From an uncultured Parafilimonas sp. (GTDB lineage: Bacteria; Bacteroidota; Bacteroidia; Chitinophagales; Chitinophagaceae): a stretch of 52,355 bases of DNA. Within the stretch, counting starts at the first letter, position 1. Each line of letters opens with the position of its first letter. The notes beneath the pieces are model-generated. The model was not told the DNA's origin. It worked only from the letters and a program-made list of their open reading frames with translations, and did not search any database. Positions 18,111 to 26,688 of the stretch are shown here, one piece after another. The DNA lies in contig CAIRZB010000051.1 in the NCBI GenBank assembly GCA_903882935.1, positions 1 to 52,355 on the forward strand, written 5' to 3'. A program made the translations under genes and the position numbers.

Positions 18111-19283
18111 CTAATACCCGTATGGCGCCAGTATGTCTTTTATTTCAGCCAGTATACCGTCAGTTATCTCAATATCCTGTTCATCATTCATGGGCTCTTT
18201 AACCAGCAGATGGTAATCAATATTCATTTCCCGGGCCACTTGGTGGTATGCCACTGCGTCCCTAATTTTTCTGGTGGTAGGAAACAATTCTATAACCACC
18301 GGTTTATTGTTAACATATATTAGGTTTATTAAACCGGCACCGTGTGGGCCAATAACCAATTTTGCGTTTCTGAATGCGTACACCTGTTCAACATAACTCA
18401 TTTTTTCGGTATGGATAATTTGAAATGGGAGGGGTGCGAAATATTCTTTTAACCGCTGCTCGCCCAGTAGCTTGCGTTGGTTAACATTTGCCCTGCTGAT
18501 GATGATATAGGTTGGCGCTTGGTTTGGGGACGGTAAGTTTGTTAAGGAAATTTTTTTTAACAAAGAATACAAAGGCAAATTATACATGTTGGTCATAACG
18601 GTTTCCGGCGTTCGTACAAACGGATAAGAAATTAAAACACAATTATCCAACACGCCGCAATCGGTGTTTTGCCATTGTATAATTTTTTCGGGCTTTATAC
18701 CAAACAGTGCTATCAAAGATTCCCGTACAAAATAGGGCGAATCAGCCGCTATTATTATATCGTAATCATGGTAATTGTCTCCGCTGTATTCAATAAAGGC
18801 GGCAAGCCTTGTTAATGACTCTGTTGTCCAATGATAGTAATTATTGCTGAGTTTATTCAATAGGGGGATAACCTTGCCGAGCTTCTTCTTAGGTTTTGTA
18901 AATAATGAGGATATGATTTTATGGTTGACCAACAGTTTATTTAGGTACTCCATCTGAAAAATTGCTGATTCGAGGATTACCTTTTTTTTATACACTATAA
19001 CGCCCCGGCCTACCAAATAGGCACCAGGCAATGCCAAATACGACACTCCTGATACATGTACACCCTTATCAAATACCGTTATCCAATATGGGGCATTTGA
19101 TTTGGTGTTATAATCATATGTTTTTATGCGGCCTTCAATGGTAAAAGGCTTGGCCAGTGTTTGCATTTCAACATTGGCAATTCTACCCCCTCGCCTTACA
19201 TCTATAACTGGTAAAATATTACCCGCTGCGGCATTTACCCCCTTAAGGATTGATTTACCCAAAACTTTAAGTCGGCTAATCAT
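18111..19283 (-). CDS. GT61-family glycosyltransferase (DUF563/capsular GT)
   Basis: This 390-residue protein has features of the GT61 family: LSNNYYHWTTESLTRLAAF (residues in the 140s-160s, with the conserved N-Y-x-H-W and E), then YIIISRANVNQRKL with the ISR motif and basic cluster, and the C-terminal KLVIGPHGAGLINLIYV loop followed by VIELFP. Bacterial members occur in capsule and O-antigen loci. It is 57 bp after the unclassified GT-B-like gene and 11 bp before a GT4 gene. Family assignment is good; substrate unknown. Confidence 0.88.
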   Translation of the reverse strand: MISRLKVLGKSILKGVNAAAGNILPVIDVRRGGRIANVEMQTLAKPFTIEGRIKTYDYNTKSNAPYWITVFDKGVHVSGVSYLALPGAYLVGRGVIVYKKKVILESAIFQMEYLNKLLVNHKIISSLFTKPKKKLGKVIPLLNKLSNNYYHWTTESLTRLAAFIEYSGDNYHDYDIIIAADSPYFVRESLIALFGIKPEKIIQWQNTDCGVLDNCVLISYPFVRTPETVMTNMYNLPLYSLLKKISLTNLPSPNQAPTYIIISRANVNQRKLLGEQRLKEYFAPLPFQIIHTEKMSYVEQVYAFRNAKLVIGPHGAGLINLIYVNNKPVVIELFPTTRKIRDAVAYHQVAREMNIDYHLLVKEPMNDEQDIEITDGILAEIKDILAPYGY

Positions 19284-19340
19284 ATAAAAATATGTTTAAA
19301 TGCAATTTACTAGGTGTGGTATAAGGGTAGGCAAGATGGA

Positions 19341-20747
19341 TTACAGTTTTGTTTTTAGCAATGCGCAAACTCTTTTAGTACTGTTGCCATCAGTAAAGGT
19401 TATCACACTTTCCAAAATTGCTTGCGACGATGCGTTTAAACTGTTTTGCGGCACATGCATGGCACTATTGATAAGTTTTATCAGCTCTTCTTTTGACTTG
19501 GCCAGTGGTACTGCGCCAGTTTGCATAATGGGCGCAAAATGTTCCTGCCAGTACATTTTATACAGTCTTTTGCTGATGACAGCAGAGTTTTTAAAATAAG
19601 CCGGGCCTATTTGGGGTTTATTAAAGGCACTTCCGTCAACCGTCATGGTTGAACAGAGGTTAATGTGTACATCAGTATAGTATAGGGTTGAACACAGTTT
19701 TTTTATATCAAAATCGGTTATGTTGGCTTCCCCCAGTTGTTTTTCGCCCGTCCACGATGCATCAAACACTACATTTTTGGTATCACCCAACGCTTTTTTC
19801 CACCTGTCAAGGTTATCAATGGGGTGTGCCCTGAACAATACCACAGGGTTACCTTCTATCGCGCCACTGTTGATGGCTTCATCAATATCCTTCAAATAGT
19901 CTGGTTCCTGCGGAAAAAGCGAGCGTGGCCCGCCGGCATATAAAATTACCTTACGGTTGCGGGGCATTACCGAAAGCCCCGTCATTTTTTCCCAAGTGTC
20001 TTTGTCAAGCAGGTTGCTGTTTTTAAAATAAAAATCAAATTGCACGGCACCTGCCACATGAATTTTTTCACTTGGCGTTTCGGGATAAATCCGCTGCAAT
20101 TCTTTTTTGTTATGCTTGTTCCAAACTATGTACATATCGTACGCCACCGGTATCCAGCCACGTTTGGTAACATTGTCAAACGACAGTATTGCTGTAAGCA
20201 TCAGCTTTTTCTTGTCCTCACACACCCGCAACAAAATATCCTCTTGCCTATGGAAGGGGGTTACCGAAAAAACAGCATCAATGTTTAGGCTGTTTACAAA
20301 GGCCGCCAGTTCGTTATAATTGGTATCTGAATGCAGCAGCTGCTTTTCTTTGGCGAGCAAACGTTCAGAAACACGCGGAAAAAAGAATTTTATGTAATTG
20401 TATAGTTCCCTACCCCTGCGTATATATTTACTTTTAAAAGGGGCAAAACTCTCAATATAGCTTGACTGAATTTTTTTAGACGGGCTGTTTAACCTGAAAT
20501 ACTTAAACCATATATCAATTTTATGCCTAACATCGGTATATGTGCGTCCCTTTTTATTTTCTGGGCATATATGCACTTCAAAACCATCTCTTTGCAGCTC
20601 TTCAATCAAATCAGGCTGGTCCCATGTAAGGCAAACAACCGGGCTACAAAAATCGTTTAGTTTGTGCAACAGCCCGCTTCTGTATAGGTAGCGTATAGAA
20701 AAGCTGAAGCTTATGGTTATTAACAAACGTTTTTTTACTGGGGGCAT
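19341..20747 (-). CDS. Unclassified GT-B-like putative glycosyltransferase
   Basis: I cannot place this 468-residue protein in a named family with confidence. It has no membrane segment. The second half looks like a GT-B nucleotide-sugar domain: RKVILYAGGPRS near 266-276, VVLFRAHPIDNLDRW at 302-316 with an Arg-x-His-Pro motif, and INLCSTMTVDGSAFNKPQ at 362-379, the place where GT-B enzymes and UDP-GlcNAc 2-epimerases have a Ser/Thr-rich phosphate loop. The first half has Rossmann-like strands (KKRLLITISFSF, DAVFSVTPFH). An HP motif plus an S/T loop is also known from several bacterial sialyltransferase and KDO-transferase families, so a nonulosonic-acid transferase role is possible. It lies 4 bp after one GT2 gene. 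CDP-glycerol transferase-like folds are another option. Confidence 0.65.
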   Translation of the reverse strand: MPPVKKRLLITISFSFSIRYLYRSGLLHKLNDFCSPVVCLTWDQPDLIEELQRDGFEVHICPENKKGRTYTDVRHKIDIWFKYFRLNSPSKKIQSSYIESFAPFKSKYIRRGRELYNYIKFFFPRVSERLLAKEKQLLHSDTNYNELAAFVNSLNIDAVFSVTPFHRQEDILLRVCEDKKKLMLTAILSFDNVTKRGWIPVAYDMYIVWNKHNKKELQRIYPETPSEKIHVAGAVQFDFYFKNSNLLDKDTWEKMTGLSVMPRNRKVILYAGGPRSLFPQEPDYLKDIDEAINSGAIEGNPVVLFRAHPIDNLDRWKKALGDTKNVVFDASWTGEKQLGEANITDFDIKKLCSTLYYTDVHINLCSTMTVDGSAFNKPQIGPAYFKNSAVISKRLYKMYWQEHFAPIMQTGAVPLAKSKEELIKLINSAMHVPQNSLNASSQAILESVITFTDGNSTKRVCALLKTKL

Positions 20748-20751
20748 AGTA

Positions 20752-21681
20752 TTATTTACCTGTTATAAGTCTAATCCAAACCCGCGTGGGTATATGCCAA
20801 TACCCTTTTTTTATAAGGAAAGGAATAAGTTCTTTAATAAAACCTGATTTGTTGGCCGATAAACTTTTTAGATATTGGGCAATTTTCTTTTTTAAGAAAC
20901 CTTTTACCTTGGCATCTTTAATGTAATAAAGTGCTTGGTGGTTAGATAGTACCCTGTCTCTGTAATAGCGCTCGCTTTTGTTAACCTTCCATGCCTCAAT
21001 AATGGGGGATGTTTTTTTAACCCTGTATACCAAGCTGGGGTAATCGCAATATTTTACTTTAGCCACCGCAAATGCCCTCAGCCAAAAATTATAGTCTTCA
21101 TACAGCACGCGTGGGTCGTAAGGCCCGGTTTTGGCGTATATGGCTGTTCGTATCAGGCTGCTGGGGGTACAAAATTTCAGTTCGCCAAACACATAGGGCC
21201 TAAGCACATCGCCTTCTATTACTTTAAATGCATCCTTTTCAATGTAAGGCCCTGTAGGGTGGCCTTCTTCGTCCATGGTGTTTGCATTTACTAAACATAC
21301 ACCATATTCCTCCCCTGCATCTTCCAGGGTTTTAACTTGCAACTCAAGTTTTTGGGGCAGCATTAAATCGTCAATGGCAAACAGTGATATGTATTTGCCT
21401 TTTGCAAGACTTATTATTTTATTGGATACGCGTGTTATACCAATATTTTTTTCATTTTTTATAAAGGTGCATTGTATGTTATTGTCGGCTATCCACTGGT
21501 CAATGATGGCTGGCGTATTTTCTGCCGATTTATCATCTACTATAATCAATTCGATAAACGGGTATGTTTGGGCTAAAACAGAGTTGAGCGCGCCAATTAC
21601 GTAGGCTGAATAATTATACGATAATACGCCCACGGTAACCAAGGGTACATTATCGGTTGTTTTGCCGGTTCTAAAATCCAT
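20752..21681 (-). CDS. GT2-family glycosyltransferase
   Basis: This 309-residue protein is a GT-A enzyme: VTVGVLSYNYSAYVIGALNSVLAQTY opens the fold, IELIIVDDKSAENT follows, and FAIDDLMLP near residue 105 holds the metal-binding Asp pair. VLYEDYNFWLRAF later in the chain is the usual acceptor/catalytic-base segment (ED). The C-terminus is basic and may touch the membrane. It is the last of four GT2 genes in a row; spacing is 32 bp upstream and 4 bp downstream. Inverting by family; sugar unknown. Confidence 0.9.
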   Translation of the reverse strand: MDFRTGKTTDNVPLVTVGVLSYNYSAYVIGALNSVLAQTYPFIELIIVDDKSAENTPAIIDQWIADNNIQCTFIKNEKNIGITRVSNKIISLAKGKYISLFAIDDLMLPQKLELQVKTLEDAGEEYGVCLVNANTMDEEGHPTGPYIEKDAFKVIEGDVLRPYVFGELKFCTPSSLIRTAIYAKTGPYDPRVLYEDYNFWLRAFAVAKVKYCDYPSLVYRVKKTSPIIEAWKVNKSERYYRDRVLSNHQALYYIKDAKVKGFLKKKIAQYLKSLSANKSGFIKELIPFLIKKGYWHIPTRVWIRLITGK

Positions 21682-21713
21682 CAGATTCGCTTTTGGGGTA
21701 TTTCTTACCGGCT

Positions 21714-22526
21714 TTATTTAAAAAGCCGTTTTTTTAACCGGGATAAGAGGAAACGGAGCGGGTGTTTGTTTACCCAATCCCAACTGGTCTTTAGCTCTTT
21801 ATATTGCTGAAAAAGCTCCATGGGGTCGGTAAAATAAGCACCATATAATTCGGCGTGTTTGTAATACACATAACGGGTCATACGGGCCACTTTGTTTTCC
21901 GATTTTAACAGCGTGGTTCTTGAAACCGCCTTTATACGCCAATAAAATGTAGTTGTGTCAACCATCACAGCTTCGCCAGCCTTATTTAACAGGCTTATCC
22001 AAAACTCCCAGTCTTCCAAGCCCTCCCGCATAAATGTATCATAACCACCAACAGCCTCCCAGTCGGTTTTCCTAAACATGCCGCAGGGGTGTATGCAATT
22101 GCCCATCAACAGGGTTTCCCAAGTGTATGGCCTTAACTTCCAGGGTCCGTTAACAAGCCCGAATTTTTCCCCTTTGCCGTACACCAGTTTAATTTTTTCG
22201 GAGGAGCTTATTTTTTGTAAACATTCAGCTATATAGTTAGGGGCCACTTTGTCATCGCCGTCAAGCGGCAGTATATACTTGCCCTGTGCCAGCCGTATGC
22301 CAAAATTTCTTGCTGCCGAAGGGCCGCCGTTATCTGTATGGTAATATTTTATTCGTCCGTCTTTTTCGGTATAACCAGCAGCCACAATGCTGGTGTCGTC
22401 GGTTGAGCCGTCATCTACAATAATACATTCCCAGTTGGTAAATGATTGAGCCAGCAAACTGTCTAATGCGTCTGGTAAATATGCTGCTTGGTTATAAGCA
22501 GGTGTAATAACAGTTACTTCAGCCAC
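21714..22526 (-). CDS. GT2-family glycosyltransferase
   Basis: This 270-residue, compact GT-A enzyme opens with EVTVITPAYNQAAYLPDALDS and continues with WECIIVDDGSTDDT, GGPSAARNFGIRLAQGKYILPLDGDD (metal-binding DGDD near residue 95) and EGLEDWEFWISLL with the catalytic-base ED. It ends shortly after in a basic tail (RLKKRLFK). It lies 76 bp after the preceding GT2 gene and 32 bp before the next. Inverting by family; sugar unknown. Confidence 0.9.
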   Translation of the reverse strand: MAEVTVITPAYNQAAYLPDALDSLLAQSFTNWECIIVDDGSTDDTSIVAAGYTEKDGRIKYYHTDNGGPSAARNFGIRLAQGKYILPLDGDDKVAPNYIAECLQKISSSEKIKLVYGKGEKFGLVNGPWKLRPYTWETLLMGNCIHPCGMFRKTDWEAVGGYDTFMREGLEDWEFWISLLNKAGEAVMVDTTTFYWRIKAVSRTTLLKSENKVARMTRYVYYKHAELYGAYFTDPMELFQQYKELKTSWDWVNKHPLRFLLSRLKKRLFK

Positions 22527-22602
22527 TTGTAAAACCTTTTATTTTTTTTAATGTTACCGATGATCACGCGGTTGAATGCTTGTTGCGCAATATTCGAACG
22601 TA

Positions 22603-23655
22603 TTATACGGCAGAGACTTTGCTGCTGTTAACCTTACCATAAAACTGCATGATGGCGTTATATAACCCGTGTATTTCCCTTTTGTGCAGCACAACATACC
22701 GATAATAGTTTGCGTAATACTTATTTTCAAACTGGTATTTATTGCCTTCTTGGTTTAAAAAAAGTGAGGTGGTAAACCGTATCGCTTTTCTAACGCCGCC
22801 ACACCTTTTTTTAAGCGGGGCTGAAACTTGCTGCGTTAAAATTTTATATACTATAGCAAACCGCACGGGCTTTGCGCCAAGCAATAGGTTATACACAATG
22901 CAATACATATCAAATACAACCTGGGCTTTGCTTTGGCCGTACACCATTTTTTTTAAATACTGCCAAGTAAGGCGGCCGGCAGTCATATAATGTACAAATG
23001 CTAAACTGTTGGTGTAATATACTTCGTAGCCGATAGCACGTAGGGCGGCGCACAATTCAAGGTCATCGCCCGCCAGTAGGCTTTTGCCTTGCCTGCCAGA
23101 CAATATGTGTTTAAACCCGATGGCGTTTAACGCATCAAAGGCTTGCCTTCTTATACCTGTGCCAGCTGTTGCCAGCCAATTGATGGGCGTGTCGCTCGCC
23201 CTGCGCTGGCCGATAGCATATGCCGTAGAAAAATTATTAAACCATACAGGCGGCTCCGTTTCGTAAGCACCGGTTGACTGGCCGCCCACAATGCCAATTT
23301 TTTCGTTGCCGTCAAGTATGCTTGCAACGGTGGCAATATAATTTGGCGCAAGCCAATTATCATCATCGCATTGTATTAGGTACGCGTAACGGGAAATTTC
23401 AATGCCCATTTCCCTGGCATAAGACACCCCGGGCTTGGGCTGCTTTGCCAGTGTAAATGCGATGTTTGTGTTGTAACCGGCCCATTCGGTTTGTACCGTT
23501 TCAAAAGTATTGTCAGTGGAATTATTGTCTACCACTATCACCTCCCATTGTAACCCCTGCGGTATAACCTGGTTGGCCAAATGCCGCAATGTTTGTGGTA
23601 ACCTTTTGGCCCCATTGTAGGTACAGATGATAACAGAAACACCTTGCTGGGCCAT
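22603..23655 (-). CDS. GT2-family glycosyltransferase
   Basis: This 350-residue GT-A enzyme contains VSVIICTYNGAKRLPQTLRHL, WEVIVVDNNSTDNTFE, GVSYAREMGIEISRYAYLIQCDDDNWL (metal site CDDDN near residue 97) and a later GDDLELCAALRAIGYEVYY segment. The C-terminal 100 residues are aromatic and basic, with hydrophobic stretches that may bind the membrane. Its ATG overlaps the last base of the previous GT2 stop codon, so translation is coupled. Sugar unknown. Confidence 0.9.
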   Translation of the reverse strand: MAQQGVSVIICTYNGAKRLPQTLRHLANQVIPQGLQWEVIVVDNNSTDNTFETVQTEWAGYNTNIAFTLAKQPKPGVSYAREMGIEISRYAYLIQCDDDNWLAPNYIATVASILDGNEKIGIVGGQSTGAYETEPPVWFNNFSTAYAIGQRRASDTPINWLATAGTGIRRQAFDALNAIGFKHILSGRQGKSLLAGDDLELCAALRAIGYEVYYTNSLAFVHYMTAGRLTWQYLKKMVYGQSKAQVVFDMYCIVYNLLLGAKPVRFAIVYKILTQQVSAPLKKRCGGVRKAIRFTTSLFLNQEGNKYQFENKYYANYYRYVVLHKREIHGLYNAIMQFYGKVNSSKVSAV

Positions 23656-24584
23656 TAGTTTTTTTTGCCTGTTGAAACTTTAAGACTGGATTTTACCTGC
23701 ATGAGGAAGAAATATTTTCTTGCCTCAAGCTTGCTGGGAAACATGCCCCAAAAGCGGTTTTTAATTTGTTGTACTGCTTCTGGCCTGTACTTTTTTACCT
23801 GTTGCCTAAACTTGGCGTACTTTATAAAAACCAACTGCCTGAAAAAGCCCTCGGTTATAAGGCCGTATTTTTTCAAGTATTGCAAAATGGTTAGGTTTTC
23901 AATAAAATTATAGCCTGATGCATACGCCTTGCCGCTTACATCTTTGTCGTGTTTCCTAAAAAAATTCAGCACCCGCCCGCTGATAAAAACATTACCCAGC
24001 CGTGCGGCTTCAATCCAAAAAAGCCAGTCGCCCGAAAACTTTAGTTGGGTAAAATCGTGCGGCATTTTTTCAAAAACTTCTTTTTTAAATATCGCCATGC
24101 TGGCATTTACAATAATGGTTCCTTTTGTTAAATGCCAATTTATAAAGTTGTTGCCGTTCACCACTTCCTCAAGGTTGGTAGCCTTTGTAATGTAGCGTAT
24201 GCGGTTATTGGCATCAATGCAGCAGGTTTGTGCGTATGCCAGTACACAGCCCGGGGTTTTTGTGAGGCCTTCAACTAGTACTTCTAAAAAATTGGGCTCG
24301 CACCAATCATCACTTTCTGCCATCCAAATTATTTCACCCTTAGCAAGTGCCATTCCTTTTTGCCATTGTTTAAACGGCGACCCGCTGTTGGTTTCGTTAT
24401 ACACAATGGCTGTAACCTTAGGGTTACCCCGGTATTGCTCAATTATCTCCCTGCTGTTGTCGGTTGATAGGTCGTCCAAAATAATTACTTCAACATCGGC
24501 ATAGGTTTGCCCTAACACGCTGTCAATTCGTTGTTTAAGAAAACCGCCATGGTTATAATTGGGTATAATTGCCGAAACCTTCAT
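23655..24584 (-). CDS. GT2-family glycosyltransferase
   Basis: The protein starts at MKVSAIIPNYNHGG (24584). The open frame reaches up to 24668, but the extra 28 residues are polar and precede the first GT-A strand. Motifs include VEVIILDDLSTDNSRE, NSGSPFKQWQKGMALAKGEIIWMAESDD (metal site ESDD) and FSGDWLFWIEAARLG. There is a basic C-terminal tail. About 309 residues long. It is the first of four consecutive GT2 genes, 200 bp after the methyltransferase gene. Sugar unknown. Confidence 0.9.
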   Translation of the reverse strand: MKVSAIIPNYNHGGFLKQRIDSVLGQTYADVEVIILDDLSTDNSREIIEQYRGNPKVTAIVYNETNSGSPFKQWQKGMALAKGEIIWMAESDDWCEPNFLEVLVEGLTKTPGCVLAYAQTCCIDANNRIRYITKATNLEEVVNGNNFINWHLTKGTIIVNASMAIFKKEVFEKMPHDFTQLKFSGDWLFWIEAARLGNVFISGRVLNFFRKHDKDVSGKAYASGYNFIENLTILQYLKKYGLITEGFFRQLVFIKYAKFRQQVKKYRPEAVQQIKNRFWGMFPSKLEARKYFFLMQVKSSLKVSTGKKN

Positions 24585-24784
24585 GGATATTTTAGAAAAA
24601 TTGCAGTTAAGGGTGTTGGCCTTTGTAAGAGTAACTTGCTTAGGCGGTTGCTTTTTTTGTATTTGCACACCGCATTTTAATTGAATTAAATAGCTGCTTA
24701 GGCTGCGAAAAGCTTAACCGGCATTACGGCTAAAAGTTCGGTAAAAACAGCGGCACATTGGCCGATAAGAAAGGTGCTGGGTTT

Positions 24785-25648
24785 TTATTTTCCCTTGCCG
24801 CGCTTAAGAAAAGCCAGTTTGGTTACTATCCAGTTACCAAGTTTAAAGGAGGTTGATTTTTGCACATCGCGCCATCCTTTGTTGTAATAATGGGTGTTTT
24901 GTTTTAATACGGCTTTAACCCCGTTAAAAAACGATGTTATATCAGGCAGTGCCTCATCGCCGTTGCTGCAAATGGCCATGCTGTAGTAGTGCCGGTTGTA
25001 ATACGACTCCTCTTCCAGTGCATTGGTTATATGGTCATAATCTCCGTCAAAGGCCTCAAAAGAAGTAGCTTTCGTATGAATGGGCGTTATGAGCGACCCC
25101 GCAACATACCGTTGTTCATAAAATGCGGTATGCTTAAAATGGCTTTTCATAAAAGCTTCAAACTCTTCAAACTCAAGTTCCTTAACATGGTAGGGGTTGT
25201 TGGGTACTACTTTTTGATAATATGTTTTATTGGGAGACGAAATAACCAGCAGGCCACCCGGCTTAAGCACGCGCTTTATTTCTGCTATCATTTGTTCGTG
25301 TTCGTCGTGGTGTTCAATAGTTTCAAATGAAACCACCAAGTCTACGGTGCCGGTTTCTAAAGGTATATTGCTAGTAGAACCCTGTTTAAATGTTAGGTTG
25401 GTGCGTTTGGTGGCATATTTTTCCTGCGCGTGCTTTACAGATGCTTCGTCTATGTCTACTCCGAAAACAAATTCTGCATGCTTGCTTAACAAATAGCTTC
25501 CGTAGCCTTCACCACTGGCAATGTCTAAAACAATTTTGCCGTTAATAATAGCCTGGGCAATAGCATAACGGTGAAGGTGTTCAAATAGATGGAAATCATT
25601 GTCTACTGATGTAACAAGTCTTTCACCAGTCCACTCTAGTTCATTCAT
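24785..25648 (-). CDS. Class I SAM-dependent methyltransferase
   Basis: This protein of about 287 residues starts at MNELEWTGERLV (25648); the frame extends upstream to 25702 without family-like residues. SAM-binding motif I is VLDIASGEGYGSYLL, followed by VFGVDIDEASV, the motif II region VDLVVSFETIEHHDEHE, and motif III LKPGGLLVISSPN. A variable C-terminal half should bind the acceptor. Relatives in O-antigen loci often carry the N-terminal WTGERL motif. It may methylate a sugar or a nucleotide sugar. It lies 392 bp after the O-acetyltransferase gene, one of the larger gaps in the cluster. Confidence 0.85.
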   Translation of the reverse strand: MNELEWTGERLVTSVDNDFHLFEHLHRYAIAQAIINGKIVLDIASGEGYGSYLLSKHAEFVFGVDIDEASVKHAQEKYATKRTNLTFKQGSTSNIPLETGTVDLVVSFETIEHHDEHEQMIAEIKRVLKPGGLLVISSPNKTYYQKVVPNNPYHVKELEFEEFEAFMKSHFKHTAFYEQRYVAGSLITPIHTKATSFEAFDGDYDHITNALEEESYYNRHYYSMAICSNGDEALPDITSFFNGVKAVLKQNTHYYNKGWRDVQKSTSFKLGNWIVTKLAFLKRGKGK

Positions 25649-26040
25649 ATTCTTGTAAATATTATTATGTACTTGTAATGCAACGTTAACCAACTGTGGC
25701 ATGATATGCCGGGTAGTACACTTGGGTATTGAACTCCTGTCGTTTCGATAATCGGCACGTCAACAATTCGTAGGTTGTTTTTTTGCAGTGTATGCAAACT
25801 AAAAAGGCTTAAATAATACAATGGCGATACGCCAATTAATTTTTAGCTACCTTTTGATGTACGACGTATGTTCCGAAAAATATTTTAAGGATGGTTGGTT
25901 TTTCGCTGCTGCTACGCCCTAAAATACCCTATTTATGGCTAAGGGTTACATCAACATTATTATTTGCCGTGTGCGTTTAGCGGCGATGCGATGTGCGTAA
26001 GCTGTTATGCCAACTTTTTCGGCTGCCTACAGCCATGTGT
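25649..26040. other. Non-coding gap within the glycan locus
   Basis: Between the methyltransferase and O-acetyltransferase genes lie 392 bp without a credible gene. I saw no strong hairpin with a - strand T-run and no consensus promoter. The 54 bp nearest the methyltransferase are an in-frame upward extension of it that I regard as untranslated. Confidence 0.4.
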
Positions 26041-26688
26041 TTATCGCGCATGCTTCATTTTTTCAATAAATCCGCTTATATCCGTGCTTTGCAAAAGTAC
26101 CACGTGTTCTTCTATTTCGGCAATGGGCAAATCCCACCATTTAATTTGTTCCAACTGCTCAATGATGTCTGCGGCAAACCTATATTTTATGTGCTTTGCC
26201 GGTACCCCTGCCACCATGCTGTATGCGGCAACATTTTTTGTAACCAGGGAGTTGGCACCTATAACGGCCCCGTTGCCAATGGTAACGCCCGAGAGTATGG
26301 TAACATTGGTGGCTATCCAAACATCGTTGCCAATTACTATGTCGCCTTTGGTGTAAGGGTGGCCTTGTATGTGCCTGTGTTTGTTAAAGATGGCGTTAAA
26401 AGGGTAAGTGGTAACCCAATCAGTACGGTGTTCGCTGCCAAGTATTATTTTAACATCGCTGCCAATTGAACAAAACTTGCCAATTTTTAGCTTTGTCGGC
26501 TTGGTGGCAATATCATCGTAGTCGTCAAAGTCAAATATTTTAGGAAAGCCATACGTGTACTCCCCTATATCGTATTTTTTATACTGGGGCTTTTTGTTGG
26601 TAAAAACATCGTCCCTAAAATAGGGGCTTGCTACAGGTGCCGGCTTGCCTTTGCCCGCTAATTTTTTTATAATACGTCTTAAGTTCAC
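26041..26688 (-). CDS. CatB-type hexapeptide-repeat O-acetyltransferase
   Basis: This 215-residue, left-handed beta-helix acyltransferase of the xenobiotic/CatB type shows IGKFCSIGSDVKIILGSEHRTDWVTTYPF, with the conserved His of the active site, then hexapeptide turns GDIVIGNDVWIATNVTILSGVTIGNGAVIGANSLVTKNV, and AGVPAKHIKYRF at the end of the helix. A short alpha-helical tail follows. The acceptor in a glycan locus is likely a hydroxyl group of a sugar. Its start overlaps the wzt stop by 4 bp, so acetylation and export are translationally coupled. Confidence 0.88.
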   Translation of the reverse strand: MNLRRIIKKLAGKGKPAPVASPYFRDDVFTNKKPQYKKYDIGEYTYGFPKIFDFDDYDDIATKPTKLKIGKFCSIGSDVKIILGSEHRTDWVTTYPFNAIFNKHRHIQGHPYTKGDIVIGNDVWIATNVTILSGVTIGNGAVIGANSLVTKNVAAYSMVAGVPAKHIKYRFAADIIEQLEQIKWWDLPIAEIEEHVVLLQSTDISGFIEKMKHAR

